Shown here one piece after another: positions 1 through 7,011 of a stretch of DNA of 39,787 bases; the stretch's first letter is position 1, and the number at the start of each line of letters is the position of its first letter. The notes beneath the pieces are model-generated. The model was not told the DNA's origin and searched no databases. It saw only the letters and a program-made list of their open reading frames with translations. A program made the translations under genes and the position numbers. This stretch comes from Chthoniobacter flavus (GTDB lineage: Bacteria > Verrucomicrobiota > Verrucomicrobiia > Chthoniobacterales > Chthoniobacteraceae), in assembly GCA_945860355.1 (NCBI GenBank), contig CAMARB010000014.1, forward strand, positions 1-39,787. Reading direction: 5' to 3'.

Positions 1-142
1 CGTTATGGCCTGCTGGTTCAGACGATGTCCCGCTTGCGGCTTCGGCCTCGCGGCTTCATTCCGGACATCGCTTTCGGTCGTGAACCGTCTAATTCGACCG
101 GCGGGACTTTCACCCGCGTGGACGCCAGATTCCCCAGCGCAC
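1..142 (-). ncRNA. Structured RNA, candidate 5' end of a group II intron (cut by window edge)
   Basis: Read on the minus strand, the segment starts with GTGCGC at 142, the usual first bases of bacterial group II introns. It carries a GGGTGAAAGTCCC hairpin (101-105 pairs with 113-117), also common near the start of these introns. Further in, two nested helices are perfect: 81-86 with 15-20, and 63-69 with 24-30. They enclose a GC-rich stretch. No reading frame explains the stretch. The rest of the intron, including any reverse transcriptase, would lie left of the window. The hairpins are directly visible; the group II assignment is from recall of the 5' consensus. A different structured RNA is possible. 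Confidence 0.42.
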
Positions 143-293
143 ACCCGAACTCCGAAGTTTCAGAGAAAGATTATTTTCACGCGGAGACGCGGAGAACGCG
201 GGGAGCTTTTTGAAAGTCACGGAAAGCCAAGGCGTTGCGCTTCAGTAATCGGGGGGCACTCTGCTGGAGCTTCGGTTTTCAGGATAAACCGCC
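143..293 (+). repeat. Dispersed MITE-like GC-rich repeat, copy 1
   Basis: The stretch begins with an ACCCGAACTCCGAAGTTTC-type end and closes near 269-293 with a related inverted end (CTTCGGTTTTCAGG). The core at 179-224 contains the CGCGGAGACGCGGAGAACGC motif followed by AGCTTTTTGAAAGTCAC. The core recurs at 11336-11385, 28989-29032, 39226-39275 and 39553-39600, in both orientations. No protein-coding signal is visible. It sits between the intron-like RNA and the minisatellite, downstream of the glycan operon. Confidence 0.6.
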
Positions 294-307
294 GCCACAG
301 CAGCCGA

Positions 308-406
308 CCGTCCATCCCGTCCATCCCGTCCATCCCGTCCATCCCGTCCATCCCGTCCATCCCGTCCATCCCGTCCATCCCGTCCATCCCGTCCATCCCG
401 TCCATC
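308..406. repeat. Minisatellite, 11 perfect copies of a 9-bp unit
   Basis: Eleven uninterrupted copies of CCGTCCATC run from 308 to 406. Because the unit is a multiple of three, all six frames stay open, which creates spurious reading frames of repeating Ile-Pro-Ser, His-Pro-Val or Met-Asp-Gly. I do not consider any of these a gene. The array lies in the 3' region of the glycan operon. Confidence 0.95.
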
Positions 407-415
407 AAGGGCTCA

Positions 416-448
416 ATGGACGAAATGGACTTGATGGACAATATGGAC
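416..448. repeat. Four 9-bp-spaced ATGGAC units complementary to the minisatellite
   Basis: ATGGAC occurs at 416, 425, 434 and 443, with the same 9-bp period as the preceding array but in the opposite sense. GTCCAT units of the array can therefore pair in register with these ATGGAC units, giving a long hairpin with 3x3 internal loops. It lies about 35 bases beyond the stop codon of the acetyltransferase gene, so it could act in transcript ending or RNA stability. That function is inference. Confidence 0.6.
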
Positions 449-482
449 CCTGCCCAACCGCTCATCCAGCACGTCGCCGACT

Positions 483-992
483 TCAGCGCCCCTCTTCGCC
501 AGAGCGCAAAATCCGGGCCGGGTTCCCCGCCACGACCGCCCCGGCCGGCACGTCCTTGACCACCACCGAGCCCGCACCGATCACCGCGCCCGCCCCAATC
601 CGCACCGGGCCGATCACCACGGCGTTGGCCCCGATATCCACCCCGTCGCCAATCACAGGGCAACCCGTGGAAGACCCGTCCGCGCGGGTTTTGTTGCCGA
701 TCGTGGTGGACTGACGCAGCGCGCAATCGCGCCCCAGGATCGTCCCCTCGTGCACCACCAATCCCTGGCCGTGATACAGGCGCAACCCGGGCCCCACCCG
801 GGTCTTGAACCGCAGCTCAATCCCCAGCACCCACTCCACAAACACCCGGTAAAAAGCCAGATACGGCGCCAGCAACAACCACCACGGCGACGGCAATCCG
901 CGCGCCCACTGCGCGAGACGAAAGAGCACCATCACCAGGCGCCCCTTTGGATTCCCCGCGTTGGCCGCCCAATCACAAAACACGCCGCTCAT
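483..992 (-). CDS. Serine acetyltransferase-like O-acetyltransferase (left-handed beta helix)
   Basis: The protein has 169 residues. It resembles the CysE/WcaB group of hexapeptide acyltransferases, which transfer acetyl from acetyl-CoA to a hydroxyl. The N-terminal ~55 residues are helical and hydrophobic. The rest is built of hexapeptide turns such as IGDGVDIGANAVVIGPVRIG. YHGQGLVVH carries the likely catalytic histidines, and the chain ends in the family's GNPARIL motif. It is shorter than housekeeping CysE, and its place as last gene of a glycosyltransferase operon points to sugar O-acetylation, not cysteine synthesis. The ATG at 992 overlaps the previous gene's TGA by four bases, suggesting translational coupling. 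The sugar substrate is unknown. Confidence 0.88.
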   Translation of the reverse strand: MSGVFCDWAANAGNPKGRLVMVLFRLAQWARGLPSPWWLLLAPYLAFYRVFVEWVLGIELRFKTRVGPGLRLYHGQGLVVHEGTILGRDCALRQSTTIGNKTRADGSSTGCPVIGDGVDIGANAVVIGPVRIGAGAVIGAGSVVVKDVPAGAVVAGNPARILRSGEEGR

Positions 993-2104
993 CCTCGGGC
1001 CTCCCGGAAACAGCTCTCGTAAACCGACTCCACACGGGTCGCCATCACCCGGGCCGAATACTCCGTCTGCGCCTTCTCAAAGGCCGCCAACGCCAACGCA
1101 TCCCCCAGGGCCGGCTCCTGCCAGAGCCGGTGCAACGCCCGCACAAACCCCTCCCGATCCCCGGGCTCCACCAGCAGGGCGTCCCTGCCGGAATCCAAAA
1201 CCTCAGCGAGCCCGTCCAAGCGCGAGGCCACGATCGGCAACCGCATCGCCATCGCCTCCAGCGCCGTGAGCGGGGTGCCCTCAAACCGCGACGGCATCAG
1301 CAGCGCGTCCGCCTCCGCGTACAACCGGGCCGTGTCCGTCACATGCCCGAGGAACTCCACTCGCTTCTCCAAACCAAGCGCACGCGCCTGGGCGCGCAAC
1401 GCGTTCTCCTGCGGCCCGGTCCCGGCGATCCGGCCACGGACCGGCACAGCGGCCGCCGACAACCCGGCGAGAACCTCAAGGAAGAGCGCGAAGTTCTTCT
1501 GATCCGTCAGACGCCCCACCCCCAGCACCGTCCACTCCGGCCGCCGCGGCCGGGAGGCGGGCGGCTCGAACCGGCGCAGATCCACCCCGTTGTAAACCAC
1601 CGACACCCGGTCCGGGGACAGCCCCTCGTCCCGGACCAGGAAATCGCGGGTCGATCGTGAGACGGCGCACACATGGGAGGAGAGACGGTTGGTCCAGCGA
1701 TCCAGCCAAAACGCCGCCCGGCTCTCATACCGCAGGGCGTCGTTGCACTGGTCGTGGTTGACCCGCACCGGAACGCCGAGCAGGGCCGCAAGGGGTTTGG
1801 CGATCCAGTTGGACCCGAACAGATGGCAGTGCACCACGTCGGGCCGGAACCGGGCGATCACCCCCGCCAGGCGCGGCAAATAAAACGGCGCGTATTTGCT
1901 CGGGGACAGGGAATGGACCGGCAATTGAAGCGCCTCGAACTCCGGCCAAAACACCCCGCGCCCGTGCATACAAGCCACCTCGCAAACGTGCCGGGCGGGA
2001 TCCAGCTCCCGGAGCAGATTGAGCAGGGCCGTTTGGGCTCCGCCCAGGTCGAAGCTGTCGATGACATGCAACACCCGGAGCTTTTGGGGGCCGTCCGCGT
2101 TCAA
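989..2104 (-). CDS. Glycosyltransferase, GT4 family
   Basis: The 371-residue protein has the two-Rossmann GT-B layout. The N-terminal domain opens with LRVLHVIDSFDLGGAQTALL, the glycine-rich acceptor-side loop typical of GT4. The C-terminal nucleotide-sugar domain has GVGRLTDQKNF and, near residue 280, EGTPLTALE, a complete EX7E motif. It should transfer a sugar from a nucleotide-sugar donor to a growing glycan on the cytoplasmic side of the membrane. The start is TTG at 2104, overlapping the preceding TGA; the only later candidates fall inside the first beta strand. It overlaps the acetyltransferase gene by four bases. The transferred sugar cannot be read from the sequence. Confidence 0.9.
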   Translation of the reverse strand: MNADGPQKLRVLHVIDSFDLGGAQTALLNLLRELDPARHVCEVACMHGRGVFWPEFEALQLPVHSLSPSKYAPFYLPRLAGVIARFRPDVVHCHLFGSNWIAKPLAALLGVPVRVNHDQCNDALRYESRAAFWLDRWTNRLSSHVCAVSRSTRDFLVRDEGLSPDRVSVVYNGVDLRRFEPPASRPRRPEWTVLGVGRLTDQKNFALFLEVLAGLSAAAVPVRGRIAGTGPQENALRAQARALGLEKRVEFLGHVTDTARLYAEADALLMPSRFEGTPLTALEAMAMRLPIVASRLDGLAEVLDSGRDALLVEPGDREGFVRALHRLWQEPALGDALALAAFEKAQTEYSARVMATRVESVYESCFREARG

Positions 2105-3234
2105 GCCGGCGCCCCGGTTGGCGCCGACCTCGTCGGGTGACTGATCCCCTCCGGGCCGAGCCCAGCCAGGAAGGCGTCCACGTTGCGGCCGGTGTCGTGG
2201 AGCTCCGTCACGAACCGCAGCGCCCGACCCTGGAGCTTCTCCAGACCGCCCCGGTCGCTGACGAGCTGTTCGGCCAGCTCAAAGAACCACTCCAGATTGT
2301 CGCCCGCGCAAAGCCCCGCGCCGAACCGGGTCAGCACCCCGTCGGGATCCACTGCGAGGGAAAGAATCGCAGTGGCCCCCTGCGCCGCCTGGATAAAGCT
2401 GTTGGGGAACCCTTCCGCCTCGGAGGTGTTCACAAAAAGCTGCGCCCGGTCGTAGTAATCCTGGATCTCGTGATACGGCACCCGGATCAGGAAATGCACG
2501 TTGGGCAGGTTGCGCGCGCGCAACTCGAGCGACTCCCAGAGCGGCCGGTCTTCGTCCGGGCAAACCATGACGCAGCGGGTCTCCGGCAGGCGCGCCGCCA
2601 GATCCAGAAACAGATGCGGCCGCTTGATCGGCTGGCAGCGGGCGACCCACAGCAGGCCGATATCCTTGGGCGCCGTGCGCGGCTTGGCCCGGGGCAGGAT
2701 GAGATTGCGGTAAAGCCCGCAGGACAACCCCAGGCGATGGAACTGGTCCCTCTGGTAGTCGGTCATCGCCCAGCGGAAATCGGCATGGCGCACCCCGTAT
2801 TCAAACAGGAAGCCCCGGAAGGGGTTTTCCCGGCGGAACCCGCCGTTGACCTCCGTGTCCAAGCCGCAGATGAACCCGAGCCGGGTCCGCAACCAGCGCC
2901 TGAAAACCAGGAGGAAAAACATCCAGCTCGTCCAGCCCAGGATCAGCGTGTGATCGGGCTTCTCGCGGGCAATGATCCGCAGCACCACCGGCAGCGCCTT
3001 GAGCGTGTCCCAAAGTTTGCCCGTGTGGAATTTGCCGCCCAAAAGTGTCCGCACCCCGCGCAGACGCCGCTCGTCGGGCTGCCCCGTGTCGCCCCCCACA
3101 ATCACCGCCTCGTGCCCGCGCTCCACCAAGGCCGCGGCCAAGAGCGCCACCTGCAGCTCCGCGCCTCCCGACACGGCTTTCGCGGCCGGATCGAGCGCCA
3201 GATGCGCGTGACTTGAAAGAAAGAGAAACTTCAC
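2101..3234 (-). CDS. Glycosyltransferase, GT4-like, variant donor-site motif
   Basis: The protein has 377 residues from a GTG start at 3234. An upstream extension to 3306 is rejected because it runs through the decayed 3' end of another gene. The N-terminus (VKFLFLSSHAHLALDPAAK, then GGAELQVALLAAAL) is a GT-B first domain. In the second domain the EX7E position near residue 270 reads EGFPNSFIQ, so glutamine replaces the second glutamate. Such changes occur in active enzymes, but the residue normally contacts the donor sugar. The stop overlaps the next gene's TTG start. The first ~110 bases lie in a direct repeat whose second copy is at 5470-5583. Confidence 0.86.
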   Translation of the reverse strand: MKFLFLSSHAHLALDPAAKAVSGGAELQVALLAAALVERGHEAVIVGGDTGQPDERRLRGVRTLLGGKFHTGKLWDTLKALPVVLRIIAREKPDHTLILGWTSWMFFLLVFRRWLRTRLGFICGLDTEVNGGFRRENPFRGFLFEYGVRHADFRWAMTDYQRDQFHRLGLSCGLYRNLILPRAKPRTAPKDIGLLWVARCQPIKRPHLFLDLAARLPETRCVMVCPDEDRPLWESLELRARNLPNVHFLIRVPYHEIQDYYDRAQLFVNTSEAEGFPNSFIQAAQGATAILSLAVDPDGVLTRFGAGLCAGDNLEWFFELAEQLVSDRGGLEKLQGRALRFVTELHDTGRNVDAFLAGLGPEGISHPTRSAPTGAPA

Positions 3235-3294
3235 TTGGGAAATACAAATGGTCCGGAAACACGGTCCGCTGCAAGGCTGAGGATCGCGCCCGGG
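3181..3294. repeat. Direct repeat copy 1 flanking the methyltransferase+GT block
   Basis: This segment aligns without gaps to 5470-5583. Across 3232-3294 I count about 6 differences in 63 bases; similarity is lower but clear over 3181-3231. The copy spans the start of the intact GT at 2101-3234 and a stump of a GT2 3' end. Confidence 0.9.
3231..3293 (-). pseudogene. Stump of a GT2 gene 3' end
   Basis: The minus strand encodes PGAILSLAADRVSGPFVFPK followed by TGA. The intact GT2 at 5520-6587 ends PGAILSLAADRIFGPFVFSK and stop. Here the sequence has no upstream frame belonging to a GT2, because the 3' end of a different GT gene stops at 3303. It therefore marks where that GT2 once ended directly before the GT gene that starts at 3234. 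Confidence 0.85.
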
Positions 3295-3302
3295 CGCCCT
3301 TT

Positions 3303-4481
3303 TCAAGCCCCCGGGGCGACGGCGCCCGCGAGGTTTTCAAAAATCTCCCTGTGCCGGGCCAGCCACGATTCCACGGCAAACCGCCGGAGCGCCCCGGCGC
3401 GGGCCCGGTCCTGCCAGGCGGGCAAATCCCGCGCAATCTCCAGGACAGCCCCGGCGAGAGCCCCGGGATCAGGCGCGTGCAGCCGATCCCAGTCCTCCGT
3501 GACAGGCGCCAGGCATCCGCCCAGAAGCTCCGGAGCTTCCCCTGTCCCCAGCAACTCGGGCAGCCCGCCGCTTTGAGGCCCCACCACGGGCAATCCGCTG
3601 GCCAGGGCTTCAATAACCACCGTCGGACAGGGGTCCATGTATTTGGGATGCAGCAGAACGTGGTGTTCCCGGTAAATCCGGGCCGCCTGCGCCTGGGAAA
3701 ACGCCGGATGCCGCGTGACGCACCCCGACAAACCCCACTCCTGCGCGCAGCGCTGCACCTCCGCCTCCGCTCCGGGCCACGTCATCGGCCCCGCAACGGT
3801 CAACACGGCGTCCAACCCCGTTGCGCGGAGCTTTTCCAGGCAACGCAGCACCCCCAACACGCGCTCCGGATACGTGTGCGTGCCCATCGCCAGCAACCGC
3901 AACGGCCCGCCCGGCAACGGCTCCGCAGGGGGGGCGAAAAACGCCGTGTCCACCGGGTTGAAAAGCACGGTGGCCGGACAGGGCGCCGCGCCCAGGAACC
4001 GGTCGGCTGACACCCGGCAAAACGCGCTCTGGTAAACCACGTGATCCGCCAGGGCGAGCAGTTCGCGCATGGGCTGGTTGACCTCCTCGCTGAACGGGCC
4101 CGCCCAGGCGGGATACGCCACGCCGTTCTGATTCCACACCAGCCGCGCTCCGCGGCGTTTGGCGAACCGGACCAGGTCCAGCGCATGGGGCGGGATGGCG
4201 CTGCTGACCAGGTAGAGAAGGTTGTACCGGCGCAACTGCTCGGGATAAATCCGGTCGAGATGCGTGAGCTTCACCTTGCCGCCGTTGACAATCGCCCCCG
4301 GCGCGCGCGGCAGCACCCCGCCGTAATGCACCGCCGGACCGTTTTCGGCCAGTTCCATGCCCGAAAGATGGAGCCGCGCCAGAGCCCGCAACCGGGCCGG
4401 GACGCTCACCGGCGCCCGCAACAGCCGGCGCACCGGACGCGGCAGTGCGCGGGCCAGAAAATCTCGGGCGCGATCAATCAC
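3303..4481 (-). CDS. Glycosyltransferase, GT4 family
   Basis: The protein has 392 residues from the GTG at 4481, which overlaps the TGA of the methyltransferase gene (GTGA), a usual coupled start. The open frame runs back to an ATG at 4556, but that would overlap the previous gene by 79 bases. The first domain includes a KLTHLDRIYPEQLRRYNLLY segment; the second has LLAMGTHTYPERVLGVL and a donor site DPCPTVVIEALASGLPVVG, where aspartate stands in for the first glutamate of EX7E. It probably adds one sugar to the cluster's glycan. It travels with the methyltransferase inside a repeat-flanked block. The substrate is unknown. Confidence 0.87.
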   Translation of the reverse strand: MIDRARDFLARALPRPVRRLLRAPVSVPARLRALARLHLSGMELAENGPAVHYGGVLPRAPGAIVNGGKVKLTHLDRIYPEQLRRYNLLYLVSSAIPPHALDLVRFAKRRGARLVWNQNGVAYPAWAGPFSEEVNQPMRELLALADHVVYQSAFCRVSADRFLGAAPCPATVLFNPVDTAFFAPPAEPLPGGPLRLLAMGTHTYPERVLGVLRCLEKLRATGLDAVLTVAGPMTWPGAEAEVQRCAQEWGLSGCVTRHPAFSQAQAARIYREHHVLLHPKYMDPCPTVVIEALASGLPVVGPQSGGLPELLGTGEAPELLGGCLAPVTEDWDRLHAPDPGALAGAVLEIARDLPAWQDRARAGALRRFAVESWLARHREIFENLAGAVAPGA

Positions 4482-5350
4482 CGCTCGACGCGAGGCTCCG
4501 AGGGAAAGGCTTGGGGCGCGTGGCAAAGCCGCAGCATCCAACCGGCGACCTTCCACCCCAGCAGCTTCCAGCGGTTCACCCCGGCGCCGGAGAGCCGGCT
4601 TTCGGAAAGTAAAACCATGCCCCGGGGCGCCTCCGGATGCTCGGCGCCCCCGAACACCAGGCCTTCCGTGGGAAAAATCTCCACTTTGCCAAAGAACCGA
4701 TGCGCGTGCTGGGCGGCAATGCAGGTGCCGAGCCCGAACTCCTCCATCGGCGCGAAGTCGTCCATGAGAATGGCGCCCCCCTCGGCCAGCACCTGGAGAC
4801 TGTAGCTCAGGTCATGCACCACGGAGTAGAGATCATGCCCCGCGTCGATGAACACGAGGTCGAACCGGGCCCCCGACTCCGCCAGTTCCGGCAGGGTGCG
4901 GGTGGTGGGGCCGATGACTTCGGCCACCTGGTTGCGGACGGCGGGATCGATGTGTTTTTCCCAGACCTCCTTGCGGCTGGCGAACCGGATTTCCCGGCGC
5001 CCTTCCACCTCAATGGGCCAGCGCTGGGGGGTCTCCGCCGGGATGATATCCAGCGTGGTGATCCGGGCCTCCAACCCGCAAGCCCGCGCCGAGGCCGCCA
5101 TACTCATGCATCCCAGCCCCCGGCCCGTTCCAATCTCCAAGATCCGCGCGGGCCGGCGCAGCCGGATCAAGCGGTCGAGCACCAGGGCGCGCTCGAAGTT
5201 GGCCGGGGTAAACACGCCCTGTTCGTTGCCGCGCAACCCGGTCAGCAGACCCAGCGCCCAGATCCGTTCGCGGCACTCTGGGTTTTCGGCGCTTTCGAGC
5301 CAAGCATTGCGGACGGGCGCCGCTCCGGGGTTGGGGTGAGTGTTCATCAT
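4478..5350 (-). CDS. Class I SAM-dependent methyltransferase (Methyltransf_24-like)
   Basis: The protein has about 290 residues. Near residue 70, ARILEIGTGRGLG is motif I, which binds S-adenosylmethionine. Further on are ITTLDIIP (acidic residue of motif II), LVFIDAGHDLYSVVHD, and GGAILMDDF, as in methyltransferases that modify sugars or small molecules in glycan clusters. The ATG pair at 5350/5347 is the preferred start; the frame is open to 5563, but that upstream part is a decayed copy of another gene's start. It is translationally coupled to the downstream GT gene. The C-terminal ~50 residues are basic and could touch a membrane or lipid-linked substrate, which is inference. Confidence 0.85.
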   Translation of the reverse strand: MMNTHPNPGAAPVRNAWLESAENPECRERIWALGLLTGLRGNEQGVFTPANFERALVLDRLIRLRRPARILEIGTGRGLGCMSMAASARACGLEARITTLDIIPAETPQRWPIEVEGRREIRFASRKEVWEKHIDPAVRNQVAEVIGPTTRTLPELAESGARFDLVFIDAGHDLYSVVHDLSYSLQVLAEGGAILMDDFAPMEEFGLGTCIAAQHAHRFFGKVEIFPTEGLVFGGAEHPEAPRGMVLLSESRLSGAGVNRWKLLGWKVAGWMLRLCHAPQAFPSEPRVER

Positions 5351-5457
5351 GAGAAATTGGGGGCCGCGCCATCGGCAGCCGCGGAAAGGCATCGGCTCCA
5401 GAGCCAAACGCCACCGGACAGGCCATGGGCGCGCCCATTCAATCGCCGCCGCTCGCG

Positions 5458-5523
5458 CTGTCGAGTTTTCGCGGCGGGATCGGACGCCAGAGGGGCGTGC
5501 ATGGAGAGAAGGGACAAATTCAC
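5458..5523 (-). pseudogene. Stump of a GT4 gene 5' end
   Basis: The minus strand from a GTG at 5523 reads VNLSLLSMHAPLASDPAAK. The intact GT gene at 3234 begins VKFLFLSSHAHLALDPAAK, and the GTG codons align exactly. After roughly 22 codons the similarity is lost. The stump sits directly after the intact GT2 end, the position the GT4 gene would have held before the methyltransferase+GT block came in. Confidence 0.82.
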
Positions 5524-5583
5524 TTCGAAAATACAAATGGTCCGAAAATGCGGTCCGCCGCAAGGCTGAGGATCGCGCCCGGG
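5470..5583. repeat. Direct repeat copy 2 flanking the methyltransferase+GT block
   Basis: This copy partners 3181-3294 at an offset of 2289 bp, in the same orientation. It contains the intact 3' end of the GT2 gene and the decayed start of a GT4 gene, the reverse of the situation in copy 1. Confidence 0.9.
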
Positions 5584-6587
5584 TGCAGAGCCAGCGCGCG
5601 GCAGGCGGCCCCCGCCCCTTTCAAAGCCCCGACCCCGCACAGGTCCCGGGCCAGCTTGGCGCCGTGCAGGGCGCGGGTCCGGCGAAAATCTTCAAGCGCG
5701 GCGACCCCGGGGTTGAGCCCGGCGTAAAGCGCCCAAAACCGGGTGTAGAGATCCCGGAACGCCTCCACCCGGCCGCCGAGCGACCCCGTGCGAAAGGCCC
5801 ACAGGAGCTCGCGTTCCTGGGCGCCAAGGGGCTGCCCCGGCAAGAGCCGTCCCAGCACGCGCTCAAGCACACGTTCCACCTCCTGCCGCGCCCGGTCCCG
5901 GCCGCTGTGCTGGAGGGAGTCCGGACTGCACCGGTAAGTCACCAGGCGCCGGGCGAGGTTGGCCGCGGGATGCCGCCGCACGATGCGCTCCCAGAGATCG
6001 TAGTCCTGGCAGATCGTGTACGCCGCGTCGTAGCCGCCCAGCTCCAGCGCCGCGTCCCGCCGAAACAACGCCGCGGTGTGGACCACGGGATTCTCCCACA
6101 ACATCGCCCAGGACAAACTCTCCGGCCCGCACGGCACATTGAGCAGTCCGGCGAAACGCCCGGCCGGGTCCGCCAGCCACGCCTGGGCGCCCACCAACGC
6201 CAGCTCCGGGCGTTGCCCGGCCAGCCCCATCTGCAGCCGAAGCCGGTCGGGATGCGAGAGATCGTCGGCGTCCTGGCGGGCGATCCACTCCCCCCGGGCC
6301 AGCGCGAGCCCCTGGTTGAGACAGGCGGTTTGGCCTTGGTTCACGGGGTTGGCCACCAGCCGGATCCGGGGATCGTTGTAGGCGCGCACGATTTCGACGC
6401 TGCGGTCCCGGGAGCCGTCGTCGAGGATGAGGAACTCGAAATCCCGCCAGGTCTGGGCAAGCACGCTGTCCATCGAGGCCCGGAGATCTTTCTCCGCCTG
6501 ATACATCGTCATCAGTACCGTCACCGAAGGCCCGGATCCAGCCGCCGGGGCGGGATCGGCGGTGGAAACGGGGGAAAACGCGCTCAT
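5520..6587 (-). CDS. Glycosyltransferase, GT2 family
   Basis: The protein has 355 residues from the ATG at 6587 (MSAFSPVS). VTVLMTMYQAEKDLRASMDS is the classic GT-A start; LILDDGSRD and, near residue 104, QDADDLSHPDR provide the DXD metal and nucleotide-sugar site. ICQDYDLWERI is the region of the catalytic base. The last ~100 residues form a helical tail of unknown role. It is probably a cytoplasmic inverting transferase in glycan assembly. Its last 21 codons lie in the direct repeat shared with 3231-3293. About 420 bp without a gene, containing IS remnants, separate it from the upstream GT gene, so it may have its own promoter. Confidence 0.9.
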   Translation of the reverse strand: MSAFSPVSTADPAPAAGSGPSVTVLMTMYQAEKDLRASMDSVLAQTWRDFEFLILDDGSRDRSVEIVRAYNDPRIRLVANPVNQGQTACLNQGLALARGEWIARQDADDLSHPDRLRLQMGLAGQRPELALVGAQAWLADPAGRFAGLLNVPCGPESLSWAMLWENPVVHTAALFRRDAALELGGYDAAYTICQDYDLWERIVRRHPAANLARRLVTYRCSPDSLQHSGRDRARQEVERVLERVLGRLLPGQPLGAQERELLWAFRTGSLGGRVEAFRDLYTRFWALYAGLNPGVAALEDFRRTRALHGAKLARDLCGVGALKGAGAACRALALHPGAILSLAADRIFGPFVFSK

Positions 6588-6808
6588 GGAAACGCCGAAC
6601 CTAGTCAACCCGGCGCACGGGACGCAAGCGGGCGCCCGTTTCCGGCAAAATGAGACAGCCTTTTGGGGACAGGCAAGAATGCTGCTGATTGCAGGCTTTC
6701 GCTGGCGCTATCAATGGCGCTCACTTAAGGACCATTTGGGACGATACCGTCCTCTGCAAATCTCCGAGCATGGAGGCTTGCCAAAAGCTCACGCCGCCGT
6801 TGGAGCCC

Positions 6809-6872
6809 AAAGTGGCACAGCCATCCTGGCTGTGACTGTCACAGTTCACAGGCTGGAAGCCTGTGCCACTTT
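6809..6872. repeat. Palindromic two-hairpin repeat, copy 1
   Basis: A 12-bp perfect outer stem (6809-6820 with 6861-6872) surrounds two inner hairpins: CACAGCCATCCTGGCTGTG at 6816-6834 and CACAGGCTGGAAGCCTGTG at 6847-6865. Inner and outer stems compete, so either a Y-shaped fold or one long stem can form. A second copy lies in inverted orientation at 39347-39404. Confidence 0.8.
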
Positions 6873-6906
6873 CCCCAACGAAACACCGCAAACCTCCCAA
6901 AGTGAG

Positions 6907-6930
6907 CTTATCTAAGTGCCATTCGGGACA
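6907..6930 (+). mobile_element. Solo IS4-type element end
   Basis: These 24 bases are the exact reverse complement of 39654-39677, which contains the last codons and stop of the IS4-type transposase at the right edge plus the bases just after it. No transposase sequence precedes the copy here, so it is a remnant of a deleted or imprecisely excised element. Confidence 0.7.
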
Positions 6931-7011
6931 GGCAAGAACGGGACGGGCAAGAATCTTCCGGGAAGGGCCAAAGGCCGACGGAACACATCCGGGCCACGCC
7001 GGGGTTCCCGT

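Larger units (their letters stand above)
6588..7011. other. Gene-free spacer with mobile-element remnants
   Basis: No protein-coding frame with family signature is visible. The spacer contains a two-hairpin palindrome (6809-6872), a 24-bp end of an IS4-type element (6907-6930), and three near-copies of a 17-bp motif containing GGGACAGGCAAGAA, at 6665, 6924 and 6939 (the last as GGGACGGGCAAGAA). It splits the glycan cluster into two transcription blocks. Any promoter for the GT2 gene at 6587 should lie here, but I see no convincing -35/-10 pair. Confidence 0.6.

Noticed and set aside
308-406. CRISPR array
   Set aside because: The repeats are nine bases long and contiguous, with no spacers and no cas genes.
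217-726. Open frames through the 9-bp array on both strands (repeating Met-Asp-Gly, His-Pro-Val or Ile-Pro-Ser)
   Set aside because: They exist only because the repeat unit is nine bases long; their flanks show no family similarity and they overlap the acetyltransferase gene.
4482-4556. ATG start at 4556 for the GT4 gene ending at 3303
   Set aside because: It would overlap the methyltransferase gene by 79 bases; the GTG at 4481 overlapping the TGA fits the coupling seen in the rest of the cluster.
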